Position numbers and translations under genes: made by a program. A stretch of DNA of 64,000 nt, taken from the NCBI GenBank assembly GCA_023053545.1, contig JAKZAN010000006.1:2547001-2611000 (forward strand), in the 5' to 3' direction. This document shows, piece by piece, positions 14,392 to 27,140 of the stretch (the stretch's first letter is position 1; the number at the start of each line of letters is the position of its first letter). The DNA is from Lepidurus packardi (lineage: Eukaryota > Arthropoda > Branchiopoda > Notostraca > Triopsidae). The notes beneath the pieces are model-generated. The model was not told where the DNA came from. It did no database searches and saw only the letters and a list, made by a program, of their open reading frames with translations.

Positions 14392-17300
14392 AATAATTCA
14401 AAAATGTTTTCTAAAATATTGAGTTTTCTAAAATATTAAGTTCAGGAAAGCAATTACCGTACAATCTAAGTATAACTATCACTGCGTGTCTCTTTTGCTT
14501 AATTTATTGTAACTTAAAACATCAATGAAATCCCTAGGATAGACTTTCTTTAATTGCAATTGAGAAAGGGAAAAAATGACGAAAAATCTAACGATGCGAC
14601 AAGTAATTTGTTTACATTTTTTTAATGTTCCTTTGCCACTCGGCTATCCGTTTGTGAAAGCTGTGGGCGTCGTTCGCACGGATGTACGGAAGTGACGCGA
14701 GGCTGAACTTGTGTTCAAATTTAGGGTTCTGAGTCGTAAATTACCCAGAATTTTCTTGCGTGGATTTATTAATATGGTCAACCCCGTTTACGATAAACTA
14801 AAGGAAGCCATAAAGTCAATCACAATGATGCTTTGCGGTTGATATACAGGAATATCAGTTTGTGTTCTTTGTTTACATCACAAGAAAAAACAGGACAAAA
14901 CGACATCAATACCACACCCGTGTTTATGCACCAGAAAAGACAAAGTCTTCGACAGCAACCATAAATCTCTTCGCTAAAGAGGGCGCGTTCCCTGTACACT
15001 TAAGACTTAGGCCATCTTTCCCATATGGAAGGGGGAAAAAATTAGATTTTATACAGTCCGGGGCCAAGCTAACACATTAGAGTGTTAAGTAAGTAATGTA
15101 AGCCGAAGCCAAGTCTATCTGTTAAAACAAATTTATATCCGAATTATGTATCTGACCTCGCGACACTGAAAAGCTTATGTCGAAGGGGGCGGCCGTTTGA
15201 TTATATACCTTTCACAATATTTGTATACAAGACCCGCAGGCTCTGTCAAGCCTGTGACAGATAGCACTTGATAGATACTAAGCTCTCCATTTCCAAGGCT
15301 TTTCAAATTTTCTAAACGCGACAAGAGTCGGCGGACCTTTTCCCCGGCGAGAAAAGCCCGCAGAAAGGGCAACGGGCCGTGCAGAAGCCATACTCGTTGA
15401 AAATGATCGATTACAAATACGGTATTTCACTGCTACGAACCAACTATTCTGAGGGGGTTTTCGCACTGGACTGTGTTATTGAAGTGCTTTCTGCTGTCGC
15501 CGCTTAAATCCAAGACCAACATACTGGTAAAAGGGGGACGAATCAGTTAAAAAGACAAGTTAAACTTAGTATGTTTTAAAAGGAAAAAATAGAACTGTTA
15601 GAGAGGAAAAGCCTGTCCGCGACCTCAAGTATACTCTGGAAAAAGGTCCCCAAGTCTCACGTATAATTTTCTAATCGTCTCAGGCGTCGATGCTTGAGCA
15701 GCTTAATCAGGTTTATGCAGCGAAGATCCAATGGAAAATCTTCCGGGTAAAGAAAGAATCAAGGAGTCCAATTCCTCCAGCAGGAATAAAGGAGCTAAGA
15801 AACCTAACTTCTGGACTCTTTTTTTTTTTTGCTTTCTTATTTTTTTTCTTGGCTCCAGAGAAGCAGCAGCGTCAATCGAATGGCAAATTCATAGGCTGAC
15901 GTGCCACAGCGACTTAACTTATTTCTTTTTGGGGTATGAACTTTCCCGTCTTGCTTCTACTTAGGATATATCCCTCCCCGCATATAACACCGAAGAGAAA
16001 ACTAAAGAAAAATCGATGCTTCTAAAGGCTTAAGTGAGCTGAGTGTGACAAAAACGAACCAAGTGCAAAAAAAAGAATAATGGGGGGCCCAGCAGTCGAA
16101 AACCTGCTTCCATGTGTCATAGCGTCATCTTTCTCCGTTCTTCTCGTTTCTCGATGTACACGAAACTCAGCATCTGCGGAGAAGACAGACTTCCGTTCGA
16201 AGAAGGGGGAACTGGAAATTCTCGTGGGCCGTAAACCGCACATAATTTGTAGTTTCCCCACAACGTCGACAGGTCGCGTGCTTACAACCTGGGCCAGTTT
16301 ACCCGCCAAAATTTTTGGCGGAAACTTAGATTCCCTTGCAAGTAAAAAAAAAGTTTTAATACACACGACAGACAGAGATGATGTAATACACGATTCGGAG
16401 GGCGTCTACGGAGTAACTAACTCTGGGTGACGGTCGTTGGGAACGCTAGATATCTTTAACAAGGACGAAGCCGCGTACAATTCAAGCGGAACGCGACGCC
16501 AACCTCCTCGTTTGTCATCCCACAGTACACGAACGGGACTGTCTTAAACTTTACCCCTTCCAACTTGCAACTTACAACACAAGACTCTTTCGCATGACGG
16601 CATACAGCGTTTAAGATACGACAACTCCTAGCGATTCGCTCGAACCGATCACACAAGCCAACTTCCACTCAACTCCTACGCTGGTAGAGACTTTCTAATT
16701 AGTAAAGAAAGACACCCACTGCTTTTAGAAACTTAATTATCATAGCACAGATACTGATAGGTTAACAGAGCATTGATTGCTGGGCAGAAGCTATAATAAG
16801 ATTACAGGGTCTGCCTAATGGGATACAAATTTTCATTACTGTAACTTTTGTCTTGCATCCAGTGGGTCCAGTCACACAACCACGCCTACACCGTCGTAAT
16901 TCGACAAATGGTCTAAGCAGCGCGACCTTTTCCTTCCGGAGTTGCCATGATGCCAGGGCCTCAATTGAGTTCACGCCTTAAATCCATCATAATTCAGTTT
17001 TGGCCATCAACCTTGCATGGGGTGGAAGTCATACGCAAGTTGACTGTCAAGAGGTATACGTATCAGCAAAATCCCAAAGAATATTCCCTTGGCCTAGAAA
17101 AGGTAATTCCGAAGTTCTTGGGCTTCTATTTCTTTGCAGCAATTCTCTATCCACTATGTATATCCCTTTGCCGAAATTGCGTCGAAACAGAAAACCCTAG
17201 ACGGATGAGATGATCTAAACAAACTTGACAGCATTCAGACTAGAAAAATCCCTGTACATCCCTTCATTGGTTTCCTCTGGAAACCAACATCTATGTGTTG

Positions 17301-19767
17301 TAGAGTTACGCCTATTTCGGATCTACAGTTTCAAGCTCATCAAGGAACGCGTAATAAATTGACGCTGTCAGAATAGTGACATCCTCCCTTTTAACATATG
17401 CATAAGAAAAGCGAAGTTGTAAGAAGATAAATATGTCTACACGGAAGCTGATTGATCGGAAACGTCCATCTTTACTTCGGACAGGCAATTTTACGGCAGA
17501 GCGCGAAACAGTACAAACCTTCCACAACCTAAATGAGGATATCCTGTCTGTTTCCCCGTTCCCGAAAGGCATACTGCTGGCAACACACATATAAGCAAAT
17601 TTCCACGTCCTCCAAATCTTCCAGGCACCGACTTTTGGCGTCCCCCTCCCGCAAGACAGGACAATATCGCGTCTAGATATCATATAGGCCTATGCTGGCA
17701 CCGCAACTAATTCTTCAAACCCCAGAAGAGCTGTCGAGAAGCCCTTCAGAGCTGATGGCTAAAACGCACACGCGATAGGTCTTAATTATGAACGTTAATT
17801 GGCAAACTTAGTGAACGCTGTTCACTAAGAAACTTGTCACGCTGAAAGGAACCGACAAAGGTCCCAGCTCTAACTTTTATGGCGTTTTCTACTGTGCATA
17901 TAGCGATATCCAGCACTCTCCTTCACATCACGACTTTCCCTCGCCAGCACAGTAATGCAGCATTCTTACGCAGCAGCAAGCCAAGCATAAGCCCAATATG
18001 AAGGCTTGACAATACAAATGTGGGCGCTTTTATCTTCTAAGGGTAGAAAATTGGATGTTTTGGAGCAGTCCAAAATTGTGGCAAATATAATAGACGTGGT
18101 CTTCCTTTCTTTCTTTTGGGTGGGGACTCACTAGGGCGAGTAATGTTTCAGGAAAAAAAAGGAAAAGAAGGAAAACAGGGGAAATGTGCAGAATTTCCAT
18201 GTGTCGAGCTCTGTCCCTTAAGTCCTAGGCTGCTCCATGCTTTTTTTTTTAAGGTCCTGCTTATTTCTTGGGTCTTCTCCCGGTCTGAAAAGCCTATTTG
18301 AAAGGCAAATGGCTCTTTGGCACGGACCGAGAGGAGCAGAACATTGAAGATTTAAGTCATGTTACACAGCAGAATCACAGTAGCATCGCCTACTACCACC
18401 CTATATTACCGAGTTTTATACTATATCTAGCTTCTGCGAAGTATTTTTCAACCACAAAGACCCATTATACCAGAGCCTTTCTGTAGCGGGGGAATGACTT
18501 CCATATAAAAGAAATCATCCTTTCCAATCCGTTTCTGTACGGTGGTATGTGGAAAGACTAAATAAGGAAGCTCACTCTTCAATTGAATCCAAAGTGCATT
18601 TGCAAAACCGCATCAACTCATTCCCGCCAACGCATAGCCCCCCACCCTCGTAATGTGACTATGCACAGTTTTCTTCCCCCAAGCCCTTTTCATCCACAAA
18701 CTTTTTACTTCTTACGCTTCTTGCTTGAGAAGACTATATACAAAGACACTTCAGGAATCAGGGGATCAATATATGATTTTTCCCCCCCAAGAGCTCAAGA
18801 AAATTCCTACATTTTCTCAAGCTCTCTTTTTGCAGGAGTCATTGTTGGAGGTATTACGTGTCTTAAATCTTTTCTCGGTGCTAACTCAAACCGCTAAAAA
18901 AAAGTCCTATTTGATGTAGAGATAGATCAGCGCAGAGTGACGCGTCAACTAGTTAATGGTTCCAACTTAAAGGATAGAGTCATAGTGAGGGTAGAAAACA
19001 GGCTACCAAAAAACATTTCCTAAAAAAAGGAATAGAAAGCTTTGTCTTAATTCAATCTAATGGAGGACAAGCTCGTTAAATGTGTTGGGACACTGGCAGA
19101 AGCAGCATTCACGAATGGTTTTTCTCGTAAAGACTAGAAAACGAGAAACAGGATTCCCGACTGATATCTTTTTCGCATTCTGTGTCAGATTTAAAAGGGT
19201 TTATTTTACAAATTTATTTCTTCAACTTTCTTCTCGCCTTCCCTAGCTGCCCCCCTACCCCGGAAGCAAATTAAGTTAGGTTCGACTTACGCCACAAAGT
19301 TAGGGGGGAAAGGAGCTGGTGAAGCAAAATGACAAGGCCAAACGAGACAAAAAATAGCTCGGCCGACTCTTTATATATAAAACGTGGAAGAGATAAAAAG
19401 ATACGGGTTTACGGCTAGATATCAAGTGCTAAGCATTTTGCTATGGAACTCTCGTTCGCGTCTCTCTTTTCAAGCGGTTGTCTCTTCTTACGCTGACGAA
19501 GCCTTTACCGCCCCGAATCCCCAAATCCCGGCGACAGCCGATCCATCATGCATATGCTCTGTCCATGACAAGTAGACATGGGGGATATGCAAACCCACTC
19601 TTCTTTTGCGTTTTTACGTACACACCCCAGAGACACTGCAAACCATAACAATGGGCCCCCCCAACGCTCCCCGATAACAGCACCGGGACACGATAGCTGT
19701 ACTGGAGGGACTGCAAAAAAAGGGTGTAACAGGCAACTATACCGTGTTTTTTCACGCGATTGCTCAC

Positions 19768-19904
19768 TCTAATCGGGATACAAACAGGAGTCCAACATAG
19801 ACGTTAAGGTGAGACACACTTCCCTTTTTAGCCCGTCTAATCGGAATACAAACAGGGGTCAAACAAAGACATTTAAGATGATACGCACTTGTCTTTTTAG
19901 CCCG
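19768..19904 (+). repeat. Tandem duplication, two ~68-bp units
   Basis: Two adjacent units, 19768-19835 and 19836 to about 19904, both begin TCTAATCGG and end CTTTTTAGCCCG, with matching ATACAAACAGG segments inside. They differ at scattered positions and by about one base in length. Neither unit has a consistent open frame shared with the other. Confidence 0.7.
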
Positions 19905-20147
19905 TATGGAGCATTACGGAGATCTCAGGTAAAAGGCAACAGCACTAAAATCACATGTTGGGAATTTTTGTGGACGCTGAACATTACTCTAAACACGAAG
20001 AATTTTGTTTCACATTTCTGTGACTAGCCGTTCGTGAGGTATTGGGATGTAAACTTTTGGCCATGATGTCACATGGCGTGGCTTAGGGCGCTTGTTTTGT
20101 TATACAAACTTCCAACTTCACTCAAGAAGGATTCTCCCTACTATAAC

Positions 20148-20352
20148 TACAGAAAACAAACCTTAGTAACATCCAAAGACGATAAGGACCGTTTTCCTAT
20201 GTTTTAGCTGCTGAAAACTCGGCTTTAGTGACACCAAAATGCAATAAGGTCGAATTTCTTATCTTTAAATAGAGAAATGTAGACCTTAGTAACATCAGGG
20301 TACCATTAGGGAGAAACTTGTGTTTTTAACACTAGAAATTGATCTTAATGAT
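20148..20352 (+). repeat. Diverged ~61-bp tandem repeat, about 3.5 copies
   Basis: The anchor CCTTAGTAACATC or a close variant recurs at about 20161, 20222, 20283 and 20343, a period of 60-62 bases. Each anchor is followed by an A-rich part, then ATAAGG or ATTAGGG, then a T-rich part. Units are diverged from each other, suggesting an old array. No conserved frame is seen. Confidence 0.6.
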
Positions 20353-22140
20353 CCACGTGTATCCTACGTTTTTATATTTCTTAGCTTCACCCATAAAGAA
20401 AAGAAACACAGAACTCGAAACTATAGGTTTCTGTCTCTATTTTAGAACACGGAAGGTTTCTTTGGTGGCTATTGCTCTTAAAGGTTTGATGCGCTGATGG
20501 GAGACAAATTCTTAAGCAAACCATCAAAGCTTTCATATCTTTTTGCGGGGGAACAACAAAAAAACGCAGGAAAGGGAACAGGAAAAGAGGCAAATAATAG
20601 CAACAACAATGTTAACAATAGGCTTCATCGCTTTCGCTGACGTAGCCCTACCAACCACCCCTGCATGTCTCCTTCCAGTCTGTTGTCCATTAATCCCGTT
20701 AATGAACGTCAAGATACCCACCCTTGTTTATAATCAAACAGGCAAATAAGCTGAACAACACAAATAAAAAAGGCGAGGTAGGCGCGAAGCTGCACGCTAC
20801 AACACGCAAGGCCAAACAGGTCCGCACTAAATCCATCTGTTTCGATCGAAACAGAGCTATACTCTTTGTAGCTCAGGAAAAATTCCCTTAAACGCTGCTT
20901 ATTCTGGCTAATAACGTTCGAAGGGTCTTCTGCCGATATTCAATGATCACTTCCTGCGTCTTCCACACGCACTCATTAAAAGTAAAGATTAATGATCTCG
21001 GTGACTGTTTTCAGCAAACGTCCTGGCAATTACAAGGTCTTCGTGGTTTGGGGTTTGTACCCGTCAGGTCATCAGACCATGGCCCCAGGGGTGCAAAGTG
21101 GCTCAAGTTTTCTTGTAGAAGCTCTTTTTGCCATGTTAAGGCTTTTCGAAAAGCATGCCCGGTTTATGTAAAGCTTTTCCAAAGAGAACAAGTGACAGAA
21201 CTAGCACACGTTTTTTTCTTGGGTCCGAAGTTTTTTTTTCCCTTAGAACATCTTGCAAACTTGCAACCTATAGGTTCACCTTTCTTTGGAAATCGCACAA
21301 GAAACATGTCTTCACACGGCAAGGTGCCATAGGCCATACCGGCGCCGATCATTAGTCATACGCTTTAGCAGGCCAGATCCCATTAAGGAAGTAAAGACCT
21401 TTGGTAACGTTTTAAAAAGACTTAAAACATTTTTTCCCAATCTCTAACATGAACCTTGCAGGAAGGTGAAGGGTTAAACGAGGATGCTTCTTACCCCGTC
21501 GCATTTCTAATCTAGAACTTGGCCGATGCACATCTTCATGCGTTACGACCTAGAAAAAACTACGTACTATATACACGAGATAAAGTAAGCTGAAAATATT
21601 CAACGATTTCCAATACATGCACTCTGCTCCCACGTCGGAGTTTGCCAAGATATAAAACATCGTGGGTAAAAAAAAATGACCCCTTTACGCTAAAAAGGAC
21701 AAACAAACTCATGTAGGCTATTCGAGCTTTTTTTCGCCAACAAATTTGATAACGCTGAACCTTCGATGGGTGTTCCTTCTCACTTTTCTTTTCATTTTTC
21801 TCTTGAAAAATAACGATAAAAATAATAATTTCAGTAAATGCCATTTTTACAAACAATCCAAAGCCATTACCAACTTAAAGCCTATAGTATGCTACACAGT
21901 AGCTCCAAAAAGGTGTCCTATACACTCCAATGCACCCTTTTGTCTCACACAGAAAGTTATAATTATCCAGCACTCTCATTAACAAGCGGTCTGAATGAGT
22001 GTCAAGTTTATTGTGTGGGGTAAAAAACCCGAAAATGTGAAGCTTCTTCTGCTACATACCCACATCGTTTTTCTTTTTCATTTTCTTCTTTTACATTTTT
22101 AAGTTGGTGCCATCACTCTCCATTCTTTTGGTGTTGTGCA

Positions 22141-22207
22141 GGGAAAAGTGACGGATTCATGGGAGGACGAGATTACGCCACTGCCATTTACGTCTTTAGA
22201 AGTTTTG
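22141..22207 (+). CDS. Possible terminal coding exon
   Basis: A long pyrimidine-rich tract (22070-22130) leads to TTGTGCAG, a strong acceptor. In phase 0 the next bases read GKVTDSWEDEITPLPFTSLE, then VL and a TGA stop: a compact acidic C-terminus. The phase matches the open segment at 2-63, which would require an intron of about 22 kb. Another frame is also open for about 42 codons, so the assignment is uncertain and no family is recognised. Confidence 0.22.
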
Positions 22208-25200
22208 TGAGAAGTCGTTGCGTTGTACGGAGGAAGAAATTCTCCCCACGAAAACTTCGCAAGACGTAGAGTGGAAAGAGGGTCCTATTGTTGCAAATGT
22301 CTCCATAGAAATTTCGTGTGTGGTGGGGCGGAGGGGGGAAATAAGAACAACGAACAAGGGAACCTGCAGACGCTATCTTCTTTTCTTCTCCACCTCTTAA
22401 AAATGTGGTTTTGTTTTAATGAGACGCAAGTGTTTGAAGAGGTGAAAAGGGGTATCAGATAACGAAGCCGACGAACATGTCAACCAGAGTATCACGTGTC
22501 GTATAAACCCCTGTTTAGTAGGGTAACTAAAGCGAGAATCAGCTGACAACCTTAAACACCTTTATGCGTGCATGACTGACTGTTCACTTTAAAAAAACAA
22601 CACTGATAGCAAACGCACAATCTACGAATTTCCTTAAAAAAACAAACAAACGAACAATGTGAAGAAAAATATGTTATTTATAATTTGGAATCTGTATTCA
22701 GTCCCTTATTTGGAGTTCGCATCTTCACCATCTCTTCTTATCTGAAGTTATCTTACTAAGCTTATTTATTCGAAGTATACTTCTGGGGCTTCTTGCCCCA
22801 GGAGGCGTGGTCATACATTATTTTACGATTTCTTTTGGCGTATTCCTTTTTTCTCATTTTATTTTGGGTTACGAAGTACGACTTAAAAATCTCGCTTCAT
22901 AAAACGGAGACAATTGCGTGCCGGATTGGGTTTTCTCTCCGGAAGTTGTCGAGACATTCGGGCAAAAGCAGTTAGACACATATAGTCTTATGGCCCGTGG
23001 TTCTAGTTCTAGTCACACACAAAGCAAAAAAAAATCGTAATTATGACCAAAAAGTCCTTAGCGATTACAGGTAACGTGGTCTTCGACAATAAAGCGATAG
23101 CCATGCCAAGTTTTGCGGTTGACTGCAATTTCCCTATTTAGAAACCGCAAGATCACGCACTCAACGACGCACTTGTGTTCAGACTTCTTGTACAATCACG
23201 GTATTCTTTATTTTTTTTTACTTATCTCCAAACAATCAATCGCATGTAAATCAAACCATAAAGCGGCGAGAAAGAGCTGTAACCATATTAAAGTTCTGTT
23301 GTGTGCAATTTGTGACGAAACGTCGTGTAACAATGCACGCTGCCGAGAGCAAAAACTTGTGATCCGCGGCAATAAGATTATTTTCTATGGCGGCTGTTAT
23401 TTTGCTGGCATCAGCAAAGGGCTTCGATAGAGCCCACAAGCCTTTATATGGTTTTCTAGCTCATAAACTTTTGGAATACAATATATTGACTACTCGAGTC
23501 TATCGTGAACCTTTGCAAGAAAACTGCTTTCCGAGTGCGAATCACCAAGTTCCTGCTCAAGCTTTCACCTTCTAAGCTTATGGCATTGTTAGAGCTTTCC
23601 TGGATAGATCATAGACATTATGCAAATTGTACCAGTACTTTTCGATAAAACTGCGAGTTGCAAAAGGAAAAGGGAAGAAACAGCAGCCGGTACAGCTGTG
23701 GGAATAGCAACTGGAATCAAATTAGCCAATCTGACCCTAAATGCTCCAAAGGGAGCGTTCCCGCTCCAAGCTTTGCAGACGACACAGCTAAGCAACGTGC
23801 GAGGCGGGACGGGGAAATAATAAAAAAGCTTTAAAAGAGAGAAAAACCGGTCGTACAAAAGAATTTAATCAAATTCAGAAAAAATTGCCATTGTCAACCA
23901 CGTGTGCGAGACTTTTTAAAAGCTAAAAGTAGTGAGACCGCTTCTGAAAATGCCAACTTTCAGATCCCCATCGAGAAGAATTAATAGAGAATGTATACAC
24001 ACGGGAGCAGCCCCGTCTCCAAGATTCTTTGATTAAGCCGCTTAATTATAGGATTACTATAGATCTCAGCTAACTTTTCCTCCACCCAAAAGTGCCAATT
24101 AGGTGGGCTAGAACGGGTAGGAAAAGCGTCTCACACCGAGGGAAAGATCTGGATGAAGAACTTGTCCCTAGTTTGCGAACTGGAAGTAAAAGACATTCCC
24201 CCAGTCAAGAGAATAAGCCCGAAGCTAAGGGTGCCCAAAGCAGAACCATGCTAACCCCAGAAAAAGAAATCGCTGCCGCGTTGGAGATCTCCACGAAAAC
24301 TTCCCAGAGATTATAGGAATGGTCGTGGTATAGTGGCTTCAGGTTGTGAATTGATTTCTCTGTCCTATCGGACTTAGTCCTCCATCGCTCTTTTTCGTTC
24401 GGGCGCGTAGAGAGCATCAAGCCTAGGCGTCGAGGGCACACAGCCAACACAGAACAACACATAAATTAACACCGACCGTAAAGCGAGTTACTTGCTGGGC
24501 ACCGAAAGCGAAAGGAAAAGAAAAAAATTGTAACGCTCAACTTGAAACGTTAATTACACCATGCTAGTCTGAATGTAGGGCAGGACGCCTAAACCTAATT
24601 ATGTTCAATCATACAAATGTATGGTGTTCCAAAATGTCCTGCCTTAAAGGACAACAGACACCAAGAAACAACACCGTCTTTAAAATAGAGCACTACGTCT
24701 AGTTTCTATGTATGTTTGTCCATCACGAACGACGTAACATTAATCTACTACAGGCAAAAATAAATAAAAATAGGGTCACGTGGCCTTTCTGGCGTCACAG
24801 ACGTAGTACTATACATGGTACGCGAGGTCTTTGTTTACCAGTTTTCGCATGGAATAAACCAGTAACCATGTCAACAAGCACTGAAGCCACGCCATGTTAC
24901 ATTTATGACGTCAAAGACCCGGAACTTTGCGTTCCCATGCCACAACTCCTGAACGGGTTTTAATAAAGATCTGTGGCCAAAGTTATTTTTTTAACAACAG
25001 ACTACAAGAATCTTTTAGCTTTACTTCCAACTTGAGATAAATAAAATAATAACTTATGTACGATTGTAACATGCATAGCAACCAGGACAGGATATCTTAA
25101 AGTTCACGAAATCTTGAATCGATGAAATCAGTGCATGTTAAAGAAGTCCCTCGCTCTCAAAGTACAGCACATGTGTTTAAGACGGTTGTAAATAAGGGTA

Positions 25201-27140
25201 CCCCCAGCAAGACGTCCATCCCTCCCTCCCCCGGCCTTTACTCTTTATTTTTAACAGGGACATGTGCGTTGTTAATTAATTGTACATCTCTCGTAAGAAC
25301 AAAAGAGAGAACTCGAATACGTAACTTGCAAAAGCTGCAGGGCGTTTAATTACACATATTTTCTGAAGACTTCCAGGCGTTCCTTGCATCGTATATAGCT
25401 ACGGAATACACTGCAACTCCGTGCTTGAGTTTTCCCCTAAAATAAACCGCGCGTGGAGGATCCGCAGGTATGACTCAAAGGAATGAATGTTCTGCCCGCC
25501 GGATCGTGTAATTTCCTTAGCCCCAGCTAGGAAAGGAATTGGTTCTCTTTTGTCATCTGCCAACGCAAGGAATTTTTTCCATCCAGCATATAACTAAGAG
25601 GCAAAAAAAAAGAACGGGATAAAAAAAAGATTGGAAAGGAGGAAACTTGGTTAACTATGAGGAAGCCTCATTTGCATAAAGCTACCGGACTCCTTTTCCA
25701 ATCTTGCCTTTTTCTTACAAAACAATAGTTCTTTCCCGTCCATATAACACTACGCCAAAGATAAGATCTTCAGTAGTTTTCTTTCCCTCACCAGAAATGG
25801 ACCCTCAGAAAGATTCCGCAAAGGCCTTTTTATTTTTACAAGTCCTCTTTCAAAAAAGATTCGTACGGAAAGGATTTATGTAGTAGATTACATTTTAGCC
25901 GCCGTCCGACAGTTTCCCCGCGCTTCTGCCTTTCAATTAAGTACTAAGATTATATGTTTGCCTAATACCTGTTCCAGTCGGAGTAAGAGGGTAACATTTT
26001 TACGCAAGTCTTTTGTCTGGGAAAAGGGAGAGAACCCAGCAGGGCTGAAAAGCAACGAAGGTAATACGCTAATAGCAAAGGGGAAAAAAGAGAGTCTGCA
26101 TAGGTTTTCGGGCGTTTGCATACGTTTCTGCATTCAATATTGTGTTCTCACGTGACGACCAAATTCTAGGTAACATACAAAGGCACTTTCCGGGCGATCA
26201 ATAAACTGGACTTCCCCACAACTTTATAAATAATGACAAACCATGTCAGCTATGCAACTTTCCAAGAGGGAAACACATTTTTTTAAAAAAGGAAAAAAAT
26301 TATACTAAAAAGGCGGGAGCAAAGTTATTTTTCCTTGTAAAAGCCTCCATTCTCATCCCGTGACAGCAGCAACTCCATGTGCCGTTTCCCCTTTTGCCTT
26401 TAACGAGTTATTGCCACACAGAGACGGTTTATAATGGCAGATGTGGTCTGACATTTGTATGTTTTTTTCTCATCCCGAAAATAGCGCAAGAATTACGACA
26501 AAACACCTCATTCTATCGCACCTGATAATACCTTGACCCCACGAGAAAAGCAAGTTAAATAGATTATTTGTTTTTTGGAAAACAATGCCCCATGTTGTAA
26601 GATAAGCCTTTTCTTGATAGGAGTCGTAAACCACTGAGAATCATAAGAAGCCGTGTCGCATTCTCCCTTAAAAGGAGAAAAAAGTCAGTTGATGAATGGA
26701 AAAGTACGCTCACGGAATATCAAATTTTCCCATAAAATTTAGAAAAACCTAGAACTTAATGTACGGAGAAATTTGAAAAAACGCTGCTCTTACGGACGCG
26801 TCCTAACCAAATATCATGCACTAAAGCAAAAGTAAGTGTTTAAACTTCCCAAAGTGGCACCCTAGTCCATGATAACCTTTGGCATTTCAAGTCATAATGC
26901 CTATATCAAAGGCTGTAAACAACCCGCGTAGGTTTGGCTTCATGGGGTGTCTGAGCCCACGGCTGCCTCCCCGTTACTCACCAGACATATCCATATTTAC
27001 TAGCATTACTAATCTTTACCATTACTCTTCCTTCACCATTTAAGTTCCATCCTTGCTTCCAGGAATTAACAATCTTTAAACAAATCTCAGCAATTTTTTG
27101 AAACTGTTTGTTATTATTATTTTTCTTCTCACTTTCAAGT
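22208..27140. other. No recognisable gene; contains one hairpin
   Basis: Open frames here are short and unconserved. The 3' end of UTP15 lies at the right border, so its 3' UTR occupies the last bases. Apart from the nested inverted repeat at 25628-25705 I see no structured feature. Confidence 0.5.
25628..25705. repeat. Imperfect inverted repeat with nested hairpin
   Basis: The left arm AAGATTGGAAAGGAG (25628-25642) pairs with CTCCTTTTCCAATCTT (25690-25705), with a single unpaired base. The loop contains a second small palindrome, ATGAGG-AAG-CCTCAT (25658-25672), followed directly by an octamer-like ATTTGCAT. At about 78 nt it is similar in size to a pre-miRNA hairpin, but the middle of the stem is not clearly paired. 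Confidence 0.5.

Larger units (their letters stand above)
9670..22140. other. Gene-poor stretch with small repeats
   Basis: No conserved coding exon is recognisable on either strand in these 12.5 kb. The longest open frames (100-130 codons, for example near 17312-17683 and 20943-21332) show no motif, no family resemblance and no convincing splice partners. The stretch is AT-rich around 12.0-12.6 kb. It contains a dispersed direct repeat pair near 13969 and 14349 and two tandem arrays near 19768 and 20148, listed separately. Confidence 0.5.
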
